From an uncultured Collinsella sp. (GTDB lineage: Bacteria > Actinomycetota > Coriobacteriia > Coriobacteriales > Coriobacteriaceae), in assembly GCA_902489955.1 (NCBI GenBank), contig CABUBY010000047.1:1-12837 (forward strand): DNA of 12,837 nt, written 5' to 3'. Positions within the stretch are counted from its first letter, which is position 1; every line of letters begins with the position of its first letter. Shown here piece after piece: positions 1 to 7,354 of the stretch. Made by a program: the position numbers and the translations under genes. The notes under the pieces are model-generated. The model was not told the origin of the DNA, did no database searches, and worked only from the letters and a program-made list of their open reading frames with translations.

Positions 1-39
1 AGAAGCCCTCGCCGCACGAAGTGCGCAGCGAGGGCTTCT
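1..39. terminator. Strong hairpin, probable terminator at the window edge
   Basis: A 12-bp perfect stem (1-12 with 28-39) encloses a second 5-bp stem (13-17 with 21-25) and a GAA loop, with two unpaired bases at 26-27. It lies about 60 bases past the ilvE stop. It could end ilvE on the minus strand, or a gene entering from the left, or both. The flank that would hold a minus-strand U-tract is outside the window. On the plus strand only a short TTCTT follows, so direction is undecided. Confidence 0.6.
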
Positions 40-57
40 TGCATGTCCGAGGACGCG

Positions 58-84
58 CCGGGAGGGAGCTTACTCTCTGCCCGG
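58..84. other. Hairpin just downstream of ilvE
   Basis: Positions 58-62 pair with 80-84, and 63-68 pair with 73-78. G79 is bulged and the loop is CTTA. It begins 14 bases past the ilvE stop. There is no U-tract on either side, so it is not a textbook terminator. It may protect the ilvE mRNA 3' end, with the larger hairpin at 1-39 as the actual terminator. Confidence 0.35.
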
Positions 85-98
85 ACAGGAAAGGCTAA

Positions 99-1151
99 TT
101 ACGCGACGGTGTAAACCCAGTTGTGCTTGTCCTCGACAGCACCAGACTGGATGCCGGTCAGAGTCTCGCGGAGCTTCTTCATCACAGGGCCGATCTCGGT
201 GTAGCCAGCCGGGAAGGTCACGGTCTCGTCGGCGCCGTAAACCTTGTTGTCAATCTCGCCAACCGGGGAGATGACGGCAGCGGTGCCGCACAGGCCGCAC
301 TCGACAAAGGTACCGGCCTTGACCTCGGCCCACTCGACGGGACGCTGGTCAACGGTCATGCCCAGGTCCTGAGCAACCTGAACGAGCGAACGACGGGTGA
401 TAGAGGGCAGGATGGAGTCGGTGTGCGACTGCGGAACGACGAGCGTGCCATCCTCTTTCACGAACAGGACATTGGCGCCACCGGTCTCCTCGACATAGGT
501 GCGGGACTCGGAGTCGAGATACAGGTTCTCGGCATAGCCCTCGCGATGGGCCTCCATCGTGGGCTTAAGGGACATGGCGTAGTTCAGGCCGGCCTTGATG
601 TTGCCGGTGCCGTGCGGTGCGGCACGGTCATACTCGGAAACGCGCAGCTTGACGGGCTTGAGGCCACCCTTAAAGTACGGACCGACCGGGGTCACGAGGA
701 TGCGGAACGTGTACTCAGGAGCGGGAGCCACGCCGATCACGTCACCGGAGCCGATCATAAACGGACGCACGTACAGGGTTGCGCCGGAACCGAAGGGCGG
801 AACCCAGGCGGCGTTGGCAGAAACGACCTGCTTGACGGCCTCAACGAACTTGTCCTTGGGGAACGGGGGCATCTCGAGGCGCTGCGCAGAGTTGTACATA
901 CGCTCGGCGTTCATGTCGGGACGGAAGCAGACGATGCTGCCATCCTCGGCGGTGTAGGCCTTCAGGCCCTCAAAGACCTCCTGGCAGTAATGGAAGATGC
1001 CACCGCACTCGGAGACATGCAGGGTGTGGTCGGTGGTCAGGCCGCCCTCGTCCCACTCGCCATCCTTCCAATGAGCCTCGTAACTGTAATCGGTCTTCAT
1101 GTAGCCAAAGCCGAGGCTACCCCAATCGATATCCTTCTTCTCGACAGTCAT
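99..1151 (-). CDS. ilvE: Branched-chain amino acid aminotransferase
   Basis: This PLP enzyme of fold type IV, 350 residues long, interconverts leucine, isoleucine and valine with their 2-oxo acids, using glutamate/2-oxoglutarate, in the cytosol. Visible landmarks are EVFEGLKAY (residues 58-66), the PLP-binding lysine K186 in GNIKAGLNYA, the EETGGANV segment near 221-228 where a glutamate contacts the pyridine nitrogen, and a GTAA phosphate-binding turn near 289. The length fits the large eukaryote/actinobacterial-like subfamily. I start at the ATG at 1151: it has AAGGAG a few bases upstream, and the protein begins MTVEKKDIDW. The frame stays open for 50 more codons to 1301, but that stretch is arginine-rich and unlike the family. 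The gene appears monocistronic. Confidence 0.95.
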   Translation of the reverse strand: MTVEKKDIDWGSLGFGYMKTDYSYEAHWKDGEWDEGGLTTDHTLHVSECGGIFHYCQEVFEGLKAYTAEDGSIVCFRPDMNAERMYNSAQRLEMPPFPKDKFVEAVKQVVSANAAWVPPFGSGATLYVRPFMIGSGDVIGVAPAPEYTFRILVTPVGPYFKGGLKPVKLRVSEYDRAAPHGTGNIKAGLNYAMSLKPTMEAHREGYAENLYLDSESRTYVEETGGANVLFVKEDGTLVVPQSHTDSILPSITRRSLVQVAQDLGMTVDQRPVEWAEVKAGTFVECGLCGTAAVISPVGEIDNKVYGADETVTFPAGYTEIGPVMKKLRETLTGIQSGAVEDKHNWVYTVA

Positions 1152-1304
1152 ATGTCGCTCCTTACATACACAGTTGCATACTCGCGAACCCGCACGCAAG
1201 GACCGAGGCCGACCGCGTCGCAACGTCGCACGTCCGGAGCGTAGAGCCGGACGGGACACGCGAACGGCATCAAAGCCGATGGCACGTCGATTCGCATGCA
1301 CGAG

Positions 1305-1332
1305 ATTGTACTCCCCGTACGCGTCTGATAAA
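1305..1332 (-). promoter_or_regulatory. Candidate ilvE promoter
   Basis: On the minus strand TTTATC (1327-1332) and TACAAT (1305-1310) are separated by 16 bases. The -10 is good and the -35 poor. Transcription would begin near 1298 and give a leader of about 150 bases. Just upstream, 1341-1356 is an imperfect dyad (CTTTA, 6 bases, TAAAG) that could bind a regulator. This is inferred from sequence only. Confidence 0.35.
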
Positions 1333-1376
1333 ACGCTTTTCTTTAACTAAGTAAAGTATTTTCATTTGACCGAAGC

Positions 1377-1410
1377 AAAAAGGCCCGCCACCGTAAGCGG
1401 TGACGGGCCT
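1377..1410 (-). terminator. Rho-independent terminator of the dedA-family gene
   Basis: A 13-bp stem (1381-1393 with 1398-1410) has a 4-base loop and is followed on the minus strand by TTTTT. The single non-Watson-Crick position is a G-U wobble in minus-strand RNA but a C-A clash in plus-strand RNA. That supports termination of the minus-strand gene ending at 1440. Confidence 0.85.
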
Positions 1411-1439
1411 CAACTGCACGGTTTGCGCGCTAGCTCGAT

Positions 1440-2087
1440 CTACGCGTTCTTTTTGCCCAGCTTTGCCTTAACCAGACCGACCACAGTCGGGATGATCGAC
1501 ACGGCGACGATGCCGATAATCAGCAGCTCAAAGTGCTCCTGCACAAAGGGAATGCCGCCAAAGAAGTAGCCCAGCAGCGTAAAGAGCGTTGACCAGGTAA
1601 TGCCGCCCAGCACGTTAAAGATGACAAAGTTGCGCCAGTGCATGCCGCCCATGCCGGCGATAAAGGGCACAAAGGTGCGGATAAACGGGAAGAAGCGACC
1701 CAGGAAGATGGCCAGGTGACCCCACTTGTCCAAGAAATCCTCGGACTTTTTGATGCGCTCGGGCGTCATGGCCTTGACCTTGCCCGAAGCGATAATCTTT
1801 TTGCCAAAGAAGTGACCGATCATAAAGTTGCACTGGTCACCCAGGATGGCAGCAGCCCATGCGACGGCCAGCAGAGCCACGATGTTAAAGCCACCGTTGT
1901 GGGCAAAGAAGCCCGAAGCAAACAGCAGTGAATCGCCGGGAAGGAACGGGAAGAACACCACGCCCGTCTCGATAAAGATAATCAGGAACACGCAGCCGTA
2001 GGCCATAAGCGGGCCGGCGGCGATCCAGCTGGCAATCGCGGTGCGCGGGTCTTTGAGCAGCTCGGCGATAAAATTGATGAAACCCAT
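1440..2087 (-). CDS. DedA-family (VTT domain) inner-membrane protein
   Basis: A 215-residue polytopic membrane protein. DedA proteins support membrane homeostasis; several members are linked to lipid carrier (undecaprenyl phosphate) recycling or proton-dependent drug and pH tolerance. Family marks are a membrane-embedded acid E40 in FIETGVVFFPFLPGD, D52 in the same block, and the core GRFFPFIRTFVPFIAG (130-145) with the two conserved arginines R131 and R137. Re-entrant and membrane segments run from about residue 25 to 205, and the tail is basic (KAKLGKKNA). I use the ATG at 2087, preceded by GAGG about 9 bases upstream. A longer frame to 2171 adds 28 residues with no family resemblance. It is a single-gene unit between ilvE and the divergent cysE. 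The specific substrate cannot be told from sequence. Confidence 0.9.
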   Translation of the reverse strand: MGFINFIAELLKDPRTAIASWIAAGPLMAYGCVFLIIFIETGVVFFPFLPGDSLLFASGFFAHNGGFNIVALLAVAWAAAILGDQCNFMIGHFFGKKIIASGKVKAMTPERIKKSEDFLDKWGHLAIFLGRFFPFIRTFVPFIAGMGGMHWRNFVIFNVLGGITWSTLFTLLGYFFGGIPFVQEHFELLIIGIVAVSIIPTVVGLVKAKLGKKNA

Positions 2088-2133
2088 GAAGTAAAACCTC
2101 TCAGTTGTGGGCGCGGATACGTCCAAGTTGACC

Positions 2134-2139
2134 AGTATA
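2134..2139 (-). promoter_or_regulatory. Candidate -10 for the dedA-family gene
   Basis: The minus strand reads TATACT, a five-of-six match, 47 bases before the chosen start. No convincing -35 sits at 16-18 bases. The rest of the divergent gap 2088-2310 holds only this and the cysE elements. Confidence 0.25.
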
Positions 2140-2263
2140 CGGTTGCGGTGCCCCCTCGTGCGCAACCCCACAAAAGCATGACTCCATTACCAGCAAGTTT
2201 GCATAACTGACACCTGTTGCGCAATGCCGCCAAGATTGTCCTTCCTAATCCCTAGCGAATCGC

Positions 2264-2269
2264 TATACT
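2264..2269 (+). promoter_or_regulatory. Candidate -10 for cysE
   Basis: TATACT lies about 42 bases before the cysE start. The nearest TTG-type hexamer (TTGTCC, 2236-2241) is 22 bases away, too far for a standard spacing. The -35 is therefore unassigned. Confidence 0.3.
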
Positions 2270-2310
2270 TTATTGAATCGCATTGCCATGGCGCTAAGGG
2301 AGGGCGGCCG

Positions 2311-3015
2311 GTGAGCTTTATCAATACCATTCGCGAGGACATCAAGACCGTCCAAGCGCAGGATCCCGCCGCGCAAAACGGTCTGGTCATCTTCCTTTCC
2401 TATCCTGGCCTGCACGCCAAGTGGAACCACGTGCCCGAGCACTGGCTCTGGGAGCACGGTCATCGCTCGCTCGCCCGCGTGCTCTCGCAAATCACCCGCC
2501 ACATCACCGGCGTCGAGATTCATCCCGCCGCACAGATCGGCAAGCACTTCTTTATCGACCACGCCATGGGCGTCGTCATCGGCGAAACCACCATCGTGGG
2601 CGACAACTGCGTGCTCTACCAGGGCGTCACGCTCGGCGGCACCGGCAACGAGACCGGCAAACGCCACCCAACGCTCGGCAACAACGTCACCGTGGGCACG
2701 GGCGCCAAGGTGCTCGGCAACATCCGCATCGGCAACAATGTCAAGATCGGCGGCAACTCGGTTGTCGTCAAGGACGTGCCCGACAACTGCACCGTCGTGG
2801 GCGTGCCGGGACGCATCATCAAGCGCAACGGCTGCCGCGTGTTCGAGGAGAGCTTCGATGCCAAGCAGCATCGCGAGTACATGCCCGACGATGCCGCCGA
2901 GCAATCCGCGCTCAACCGTCAAGGCATCACCGAGAATGCCCGCCGCGTCAAGGAACTCGAGCGAGAGGTGGCCGAGCTCAAGGCCCTCGTCGCCAAGCTC
3001 GTGGACGAGCGCTAG
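2311..3015 (+). CDS. cysE: Serine O-acetyltransferase
   Basis: This 234-residue cytosolic enzyme transfers acetyl from acetyl-CoA to L-serine, giving O-acetylserine, the first committed step of cysteine synthesis. The left-handed beta-helix made of hexapeptide repeats is plain (residues about 65-165). It includes the active-site block FIDHAMGVVIGE (81-92, H84), GVTLGGTG (105-112), GKRHPTLGNNV (116-126, H119) and VVGVPGRIIK (162-171). The short N-terminal helical domain matches the compact Gram-positive form rather than the longer E. coli form. I start at GTG 2311 because AAGGGAGG lies 7 bases upstream; the frame is open to 2224 but has no comparable site. Unusually, residues about 206-233 form a charged heptad-like helix ending DER. 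The C-terminal isoleucine that docks into cysteine synthase in well-studied CysE proteins is absent. Confidence 0.94.
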   Translation: MSFINTIREDIKTVQAQDPAAQNGLVIFLSYPGLHAKWNHVPEHWLWEHGHRSLARVLSQITRHITGVEIHPAAQIGKHFFIDHAMGVVIGETTIVGDNCVLYQGVTLGGTGNETGKRHPTLGNNVTVGTGAKVLGNIRIGNNVKIGGNSVVVKDVPDNCTVVGVPGRIIKRNGCRVFEESFDAKQHREYMPDDAAEQSALNRQGITENARRVKELEREVAELKALVAKLVDER

Positions 3016-3051
3016 AGGCGGACGGCCACCGACAACATTGACGCCAACGCA

Positions 3052-3090
3052 AAGGCGCGCCAGAGGATTCACCCCTAACGCGCCTTATTT
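3052..3090 (+). terminator. cysE terminator
   Basis: AAGGCGCG (3052-3059) pairs perfectly with CGCGCCTT (3079-3086) across a 19-base loop and is followed by ATTT. It lies 37 bases past the cysE stop. The loop is long and the T-run broken, so efficiency is uncertain. It may act weakly in the other direction for the ABC operon. Confidence 0.55.
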
Positions 3091-3093
3091 GTG

Positions 3094-3125
3094 ATGTGAC
3101 ATGCGGAACTGTCCCTTTGTCACAT
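3094..3125 (-). repeat. REP-like hairpin with GGGACAG loop (element 1)
   Basis: An 8-bp perfect stem, ATGTGACA (3094-3101) with TGTCACAT (3118-3125), closes a 16-base loop. Read on the minus strand the loop contains AAGGGACAGTTCC. The hairpin begins inside the TAA stop (3125-3127) of the ABC gene and lies between convergent genes. It shares its loop core, but not its stem, with the hairpins at 8641-8679 and 12761-12797. Such palindromes resemble REP elements moved by Y1-type (RAYT) transposases. That link is inference. Confidence 0.6.
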
Positions 3126-5110
3126 TATGCGAACTGGCTCAGATAGAGGTCGGCGTAGGCACCCTCGGCAGCCAGCAGCTCCTTATGCGTGCCCTGCTCG
3201 ATAATGTTGCCGTGATCCATGACCAAGATCAGGTCGGCATCCACAATCGTCGACAGGCGGTGCGCGATCACAAAACTCGTACGCCCGCGCATGAGCGCGT
3301 CCATGGCACGACCGATGGCAAGCTCGGTACGCGTATCCACGCTTGAGGTCGCCTCGTCCAAGATGAGAATCGCCGGGTTGTTGAGCAGCACGCGTGCGAT
3401 GGTCAGCAGCTGACGCTGGCCCTGGCTGATGCTCTCGGCATCGTTGGCCACGCGCGTGTCGTAGCCCTGCGGCATCGTGCGCACAAAGAAGTCGACCTGC
3501 GCGGCACGAGCGGCGGCCACGATCTCGTCGCGCGTCGCCTCAGGACAGCCGTAGGCGATGTTTTCGGCAATCGTGCCATCGAACAGCCAGGCGTCTTGCA
3601 GCACCATGCCAAACTGCTGACGTAGCTCGCCGCGGTCCATGCGGCTCGTATCCACGCCGTCAATCTCATAGAAGCGCATGAGCAGGTTGATGAGCGTCGT
3701 CTTGCCTGCGCCCGTGGTTCCCACCACGGCAATCTTCTGGCCCGGCTCGGCGGTAAACGACACGTCGCGCATAAGCGGCTTGTCGGGCGAATAACCAAAG
3801 CGCACATGCTCAAAGGAGACGCGGCCCTCCACGCGACCCGGCAGCTTGGCGGCCTTGTCCGGCAGCGGATCGGCCTCCATCTCGGGCTCATCGAGCAGGT
3901 CGAACACGCGCTCTGCACTCGCCAGCGCGCTCTGCAGCGAGTTGAAGGTAAACGACAGCTGCGTCATGGGTTCGGACGCCTCGTAGATAAACTGGAAGAA
4001 CGCCTGGAACACGCCGACGGTCATGTGACCGGCAACCAGCATGCTGCAGCCCACCAGCGCGATCACAATCTGCGCCAAACGACCGATAAAGCGCACCGCA
4101 GGGCCGACGGCATTGATCATAAAGTCGGCCTTGGTACTCACACGAGCCAGTTCCTTCGAAGCCTCGTGCACCTCAGCGGAGCTCTGACGTTCGCGGTTAA
4201 ACGCGCGGATCACCAGACGGCCCGAATAGCCTTCCTCGACCGCGCTCGTGATTTTGGATACCCACTCCTGGCGCTCACCGGTTACGTCATGCGTACGGCG
4301 CGAGACCACCTTGGTCACCAGCAGTGACAACGCCGTAAAGAACAAAAAGACCAACGTGAGCTGCACGCTGAACACGAACATCACGCTCACAGCACCAACA
4401 ACCGTGCCGATCGACACGAGCAGCTGCAGCAATCCGCGCTGCATGCTCTCGGACATCTTGTCCAGGTCGTTGGTCGCGCGGCTGACGACCTCGCCGGGAC
4501 GATGCGCATCAAAGTAGGCGAGCGGCAGGCGGCTGAGCTTTTGCGCGATGCGGTTGCGCAGGCGCAGATTGAGACGCTCAGCGACGCTCGACATCAAAAA
4601 GCTCTGGAGCGCATAGAACGAGGCAGCGGCAGTCCAGATCATAAAGTAGACGAAAATGGTCTTGCCGCAGTTCTCCCAGGTGATGCTGAAAGTGGTGTCG
4701 TTGGCAAACGCCACCTGAATGTGGCCCCACAGCTCATCGATCACGCGGGCGCTATATGCCGGCGCGGCGGTGTTAAAGATGACATAGAACACAATGCTCG
4801 CGAACACGATATAGAAGCGCCAATGGTCGCCGGCAGCCTCGCTCCACAGGCGGCGCACCGTCGCCCAGGTATCACGGGGCGTCTCGTCCTCTTCTTCGTC
4901 GTCCACGTCGCGCATACGCTCTGCCTCGGCACGGGCACGCTCGTCCTCGGCGCGCTCGTTTTCCTCGTAGAGCGCTTGGCGGCGAGCCTCGCGCTCGGCT
5001 GCAGCCTTGGCGGCGTCATCCAGCTCAGATGCCACGGCAGCCGTTTCCTCGAGCAGTCCCGCGGCAACAGCGTCATCAAGGCCGCCCTGTTTCTTGAGCT
5101 CCTCGGTCAT
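3125..5110 (-). CDS. ABC exporter half-transporter, consensus ATP-site subunit
   Basis: A 661-residue membrane-spanning permease fused to an ATPase, the second half of a heterodimeric exporter. Residues 1-80 are a highly charged, Ala/Glu/Arg-rich coiled-coil-like extension. The transmembrane domain runs about 97-390. The ATPase shows Walker A GTTGAGKTT (464-472), Q-loop Q505, signature ISQGQ (561-565), Walker B ILILDE (581-586, catalytic E586) and switch H617. The Glu and His mark it as the catalytic partner, while its non-canonical signature completes the degenerate site of the other subunit. Between Walker A and the Q-loop, RFYEIDGVDT lacks about seven residues usually found between 'FYEI' and 'DGVD'. 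I choose ATG 5110, 8 bases after GGAGG; a GTG at 5119 would overlap that site. It follows its partner gene by one base. Substrate unknown; lipid or drug export is typical. Confidence 0.92.
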   Translation of the reverse strand: MTEELKKQGGLDDAVAAGLLEETAAVASELDDAAKAAAEREARRQALYEENERAEDERARAEAERMRDVDDEEEDETPRDTWATVRRLWSEAAGDHWRFYIVFASIVFYVIFNTAAPAYSARVIDELWGHIQVAFANDTTFSITWENCGKTIFVYFMIWTAAASFYALQSFLMSSVAERLNLRLRNRIAQKLSRLPLAYFDAHRPGEVVSRATNDLDKMSESMQRGLLQLLVSIGTVVGAVSVMFVFSVQLTLVFLFFTALSLLVTKVVSRRTHDVTGERQEWVSKITSAVEEGYSGRLVIRAFNRERQSSAEVHEASKELARVSTKADFMINAVGPAVRFIGRLAQIVIALVGCSMLVAGHMTVGVFQAFFQFIYEASEPMTQLSFTFNSLQSALASAERVFDLLDEPEMEADPLPDKAAKLPGRVEGRVSFEHVRFGYSPDKPLMRDVSFTAEPGQKIAVVGTTGAGKTTLINLLMRFYEIDGVDTSRMDRGELRQQFGMVLQDAWLFDGTIAENIAYGCPEATRDEIVAAARAAQVDFFVRTMPQGYDTRVANDAESISQGQRQLLTIARVLLNNPAILILDEATSSVDTRTELAIGRAMDALMRGRTSFVIAHRLSTIVDADLILVMDHGNIIEQGTHKELLAAEGAYADLYLSQFA

Positions 5111-5111
5111 G

Positions 5112-6848
5112 CTACTCACCTCCCTTCATCTGCGATTCCGCGATGGCGCGGTACACCTCGCAGGTTTCCATAAGCTCCTCGTGCGTGCCCAAGCCCACAA
5201 CCTCGCCGTCCTTGAGCACAACTATCTGGTCGGCGTGCAAGATCGTCGAGATGCGCTGCGCGATGATGAGCACCGCAGCGCCACGCGTCTCGTCTTGCAA
5301 CGCATGGCGCAGGGCGGCATCAGTCTTAAAGTCCAGGGCCGAAAAACTATCGTCGAAGATATATAAATCGGCATGCTTCATGAGCGCGCGAGCAATGGCC
5401 AGACGCTGGCGCTGGCCGCCCGAAAAGTTCGTGCCGCCCTGCGCCACCGGGGTATCGAGCCCCTGCGGCTGATCGAGCACAAAGGTGCTCTGGGCAACCT
5501 GCAGCGCATGAAGCATGTCGGTCTCGGTCGCGTCTTTGTCGCCAAAGCGCAGGTTGCTTGCCACGGTGCCCGAGAACAGCCACGCCTTCTGCGGCACGTA
5601 GGCGATGCGCCCGCGAATCTCGCCTTGCGAAAGCTCGCGCAAATCGACGCCGCTCAAGCGAATGGCACCCTTCGTGGCATCGTGGAAGCGCAACAGAAGC
5701 TTTGCCACCGTCGACTTGCCCGAGCCCGTCGAGCCCACAATCGCGGTCGTCTGACCGCGACGACAGGTAAAGTTCAGATCGCACAGTGTGTCCTCGTCGG
5801 CGTCGTCAAAGCGAAACGACATATGATCGAACACGGCGACCGCATCGGCCCCGTCCTTTGAGTCGGACGCGGCCGCATCAAGCGTACGCTGGCCATCGAC
5901 GATGCTCGGCTCAATCTCCAGCACTTGCTGCGCACGGCTTAGGCATGCCGCGGCGCGTGGCAGCGTTAGCACCACCATCTGCGCCATCATCACAAAGAAC
6001 AGGATCAGGATTGCATACTCCAGCACCGCAGAGATGCTCGCGATCTGCATCGCATGGGCGCCCACGCGGTTGCCGCCAACCCACAGCACCGCCACCTCGG
6101 CGATGTTCATCAAAAAGAAGCTGGAGCTGTCGAGGCCCACAAACAGGTGGTTGACCTTGATGGCGTTGGCCGCGTAATCGCTAAACACCTCGTCTAGGCG
6201 TTGCTCCTCATGGCGTTCCTTGTTAAACGCACGGATGACGCGCACGCCCACGATGTTTTCGCGCAGCACCACGTTCATGCGGTCGATAAAGCTCTGCAAG
6301 CGCATAAAGATCGGAGCCGCGTTGGCAACCGTAAAGACCGCCGCCACCAGCACAATCGCAACGACTACGCCCAGAAGCGTGCCCATGGCGGGATCGATAA
6401 ACCAGGCGAAGATGATGCCCGCCACAGCCAAAAACGGCACCGGCAGCACCAACTGAATCGTCTGCAGGATAGCCTGCTGAATCACGTTGATGTCGTTGAG
6501 CGAGCGCGTGATCATCGATCCGGTGCCAAAGCGCTCAAAATCGCTGGCCGCGAGCTCGAGCGATTTGTCGTACACGGCATTGCGGATATCGCAAGCCACG
6601 TTGGCGGCCAGGCGCGCCGAAAGATAGCAGCCCAGCACCGTGCCGCCGCTAGCCATGCTGGTCGCGATAAACATGTATAGGCCGTTGCGTAAAATGTAGT
6701 CGACATCGCCCGTGGTAATACCGGTGTTGACCATGTTCGCCAGCATCGTGGGCACCAGCAGCGTGCCGATGTTGTCGATTAGCAGCACCAACAACGTCAC
6801 CGCGACAAGCCCTCGATATGGCTTTAGAAACCTCATTAACAGTCGCAC
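5112..6848 (-). CDS. ABC exporter half-transporter, degenerate ATP-site subunit
   Basis: A 578-residue permease-ATPase fusion, the first half of the heterodimer. The transmembrane domain covers about residues 10-300, with the loop ENIVGVRVIRAFNKE (197-211) typical of exporters. The ATPase has Walker A GSTGSGKST (372-380), Q-loop Q420, a good signature FSGGQ (475-479), Walker B IFDD (497-500) with Asp in place of the catalytic Glu, and Gln531 (AQR) in place of the switch His. Those two changes are the known hallmark of the non-hydrolysing site in heterodimeric exporters such as TM287/288. I use GTG 6848: GAGG lies 7 bases upstream and the family normally has a few residues before 'FLKPY'. An ATG at 6836 forms TAATG with the marR stop and is a real alternative. 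Either way it is coupled to marR. Confidence 0.92.
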   Translation of the reverse strand: MRLLMRFLKPYRGLVAVTLLVLLIDNIGTLLVPTMLANMVNTGITTGDVDYILRNGLYMFIATSMASGGTVLGCYLSARLAANVACDIRNAVYDKSLELAASDFERFGTGSMITRSLNDINVIQQAILQTIQLVLPVPFLAVAGIIFAWFIDPAMGTLLGVVVAIVLVAAVFTVANAAPIFMRLQSFIDRMNVVLRENIVGVRVIRAFNKERHEEQRLDEVFSDYAANAIKVNHLFVGLDSSSFFLMNIAEVAVLWVGGNRVGAHAMQIASISAVLEYAILILFFVMMAQMVVLTLPRAAACLSRAQQVLEIEPSIVDGQRTLDAAASDSKDGADAVAVFDHMSFRFDDADEDTLCDLNFTCRRGQTTAIVGSTGSGKSTVAKLLLRFHDATKGAIRLSGVDLRELSQGEIRGRIAYVPQKAWLFSGTVASNLRFGDKDATETDMLHALQVAQSTFVLDQPQGLDTPVAQGGTNFSGGQRQRLAIARALMKHADLYIFDDSFSALDFKTDAALRHALQDETRGAAVLIIAQRISTILHADQIVVLKDGEVVGLGTHEELMETCEVYRAIAESQMKGGE

Positions 6849-7336
6849 GACTCCCCCTCACCTTGATTCTCGGCTTGGCTCTCGGCAGCGATATGCTGCT
6901 TAAAGGCATCGCACTCCTCGCCGAGCACCTGAGAGAATTTGCCGACCAAGCGCATAATCTCGCGCTGCTCACATGGCTCAAGCGCGCCAAAGGCTCGCTG
7001 TTCGGCCTTGAGTGCCGGCAGCGCATAACGCTCGGCAAATCGCCTGCCCTCTTCGGTCAGGCTCACAACCTTGTTCTTACGACTGCCTTCAGCAAACTCC
7101 AACGTTGCGAAGCCCCGCGCCGTCAAGGTTTTAATTGCCGAGTTGATGGTCTGCTTGCTGTAGAACCATTCGCTTGTCAGACGACTTACGGCAATACTGC
7201 CGCCCGCCGTGCTGGTATCGACGAGCATCCAGTAAGCGCAGTCCGAAAGGCCGCAGGCGCGCGAGAACTCCGAATAGATATGGTCGAGTCCATTGAGCAA
7301 CCGATCAAAGTCGACCAGCGTAACCGCACTATTCAT
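6836..7336 (-). CDS. MarR-family transcriptional regulator
   Basis: A 166-residue winged-helix DNA-binding protein, first gene of the operon with the two exporter halves. The core SIAVSRLTSEWFYSKQTINS (47-66) holds the helix-turn-helix. The recognition helix runs into IKTLTARGFA, followed by the wing LEFAEGSRKNKVVSLTEEG (79-97). Helices at both ends would form the dimer interface. The C-terminus is Cys- and acid-rich (GEGESCDC). MarR proteins generally repress their own operon and release DNA when they bind a small ligand or are oxidised; the ligand is not predictable here. The stop overlaps the exporter start by 13 bases (or 1 base with the alternative start). The ATG at 7336 has a modest GGTGGG upstream. 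The promoter carries matching repeats (see 7355-7368 and 7390-7403). Confidence 0.9.
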   Translation of the reverse strand: MNSAVTLVDFDRLLNGLDHIYSEFSRACGLSDCAYWMLVDTSTAGGSIAVSRLTSEWFYSKQTINSAIKTLTARGFATLEFAEGSRKNKVVSLTEEGRRFAERYALPALKAEQRAFGALEPCEQREIMRLVGKFSQVLGEECDAFKQHIAAESQAENQGEGESCDC

Positions 7337-7354
7337 CTATCCCACCATTCAATT

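Noticed and set aside
123..1244. Long plus-strand open frame opposite ilvE (373 codons)
   Set aside because: It is a shadow frame caused by high GC. It has no family features and ilvE explains the region.
1152..1301. N-terminal extension of ilvE by 50 residues
   Set aside because: The ATG at 1151 has a good ribosome site and matches the family start. The upstream residues are arginine-rich and look like translated non-coding sequence.
2263..3072. 269-codon minus-strand frame opposite cysE
   Set aside because: It is a mirror of the hexapeptide-repeat coding strand and has no ribosome site or motifs.
5111..5119. GTG 5119 as the start of the second ABC gene
   Set aside because: It overlaps the GGAGG that serves the ATG at 5110, so it would have no usable ribosome site.
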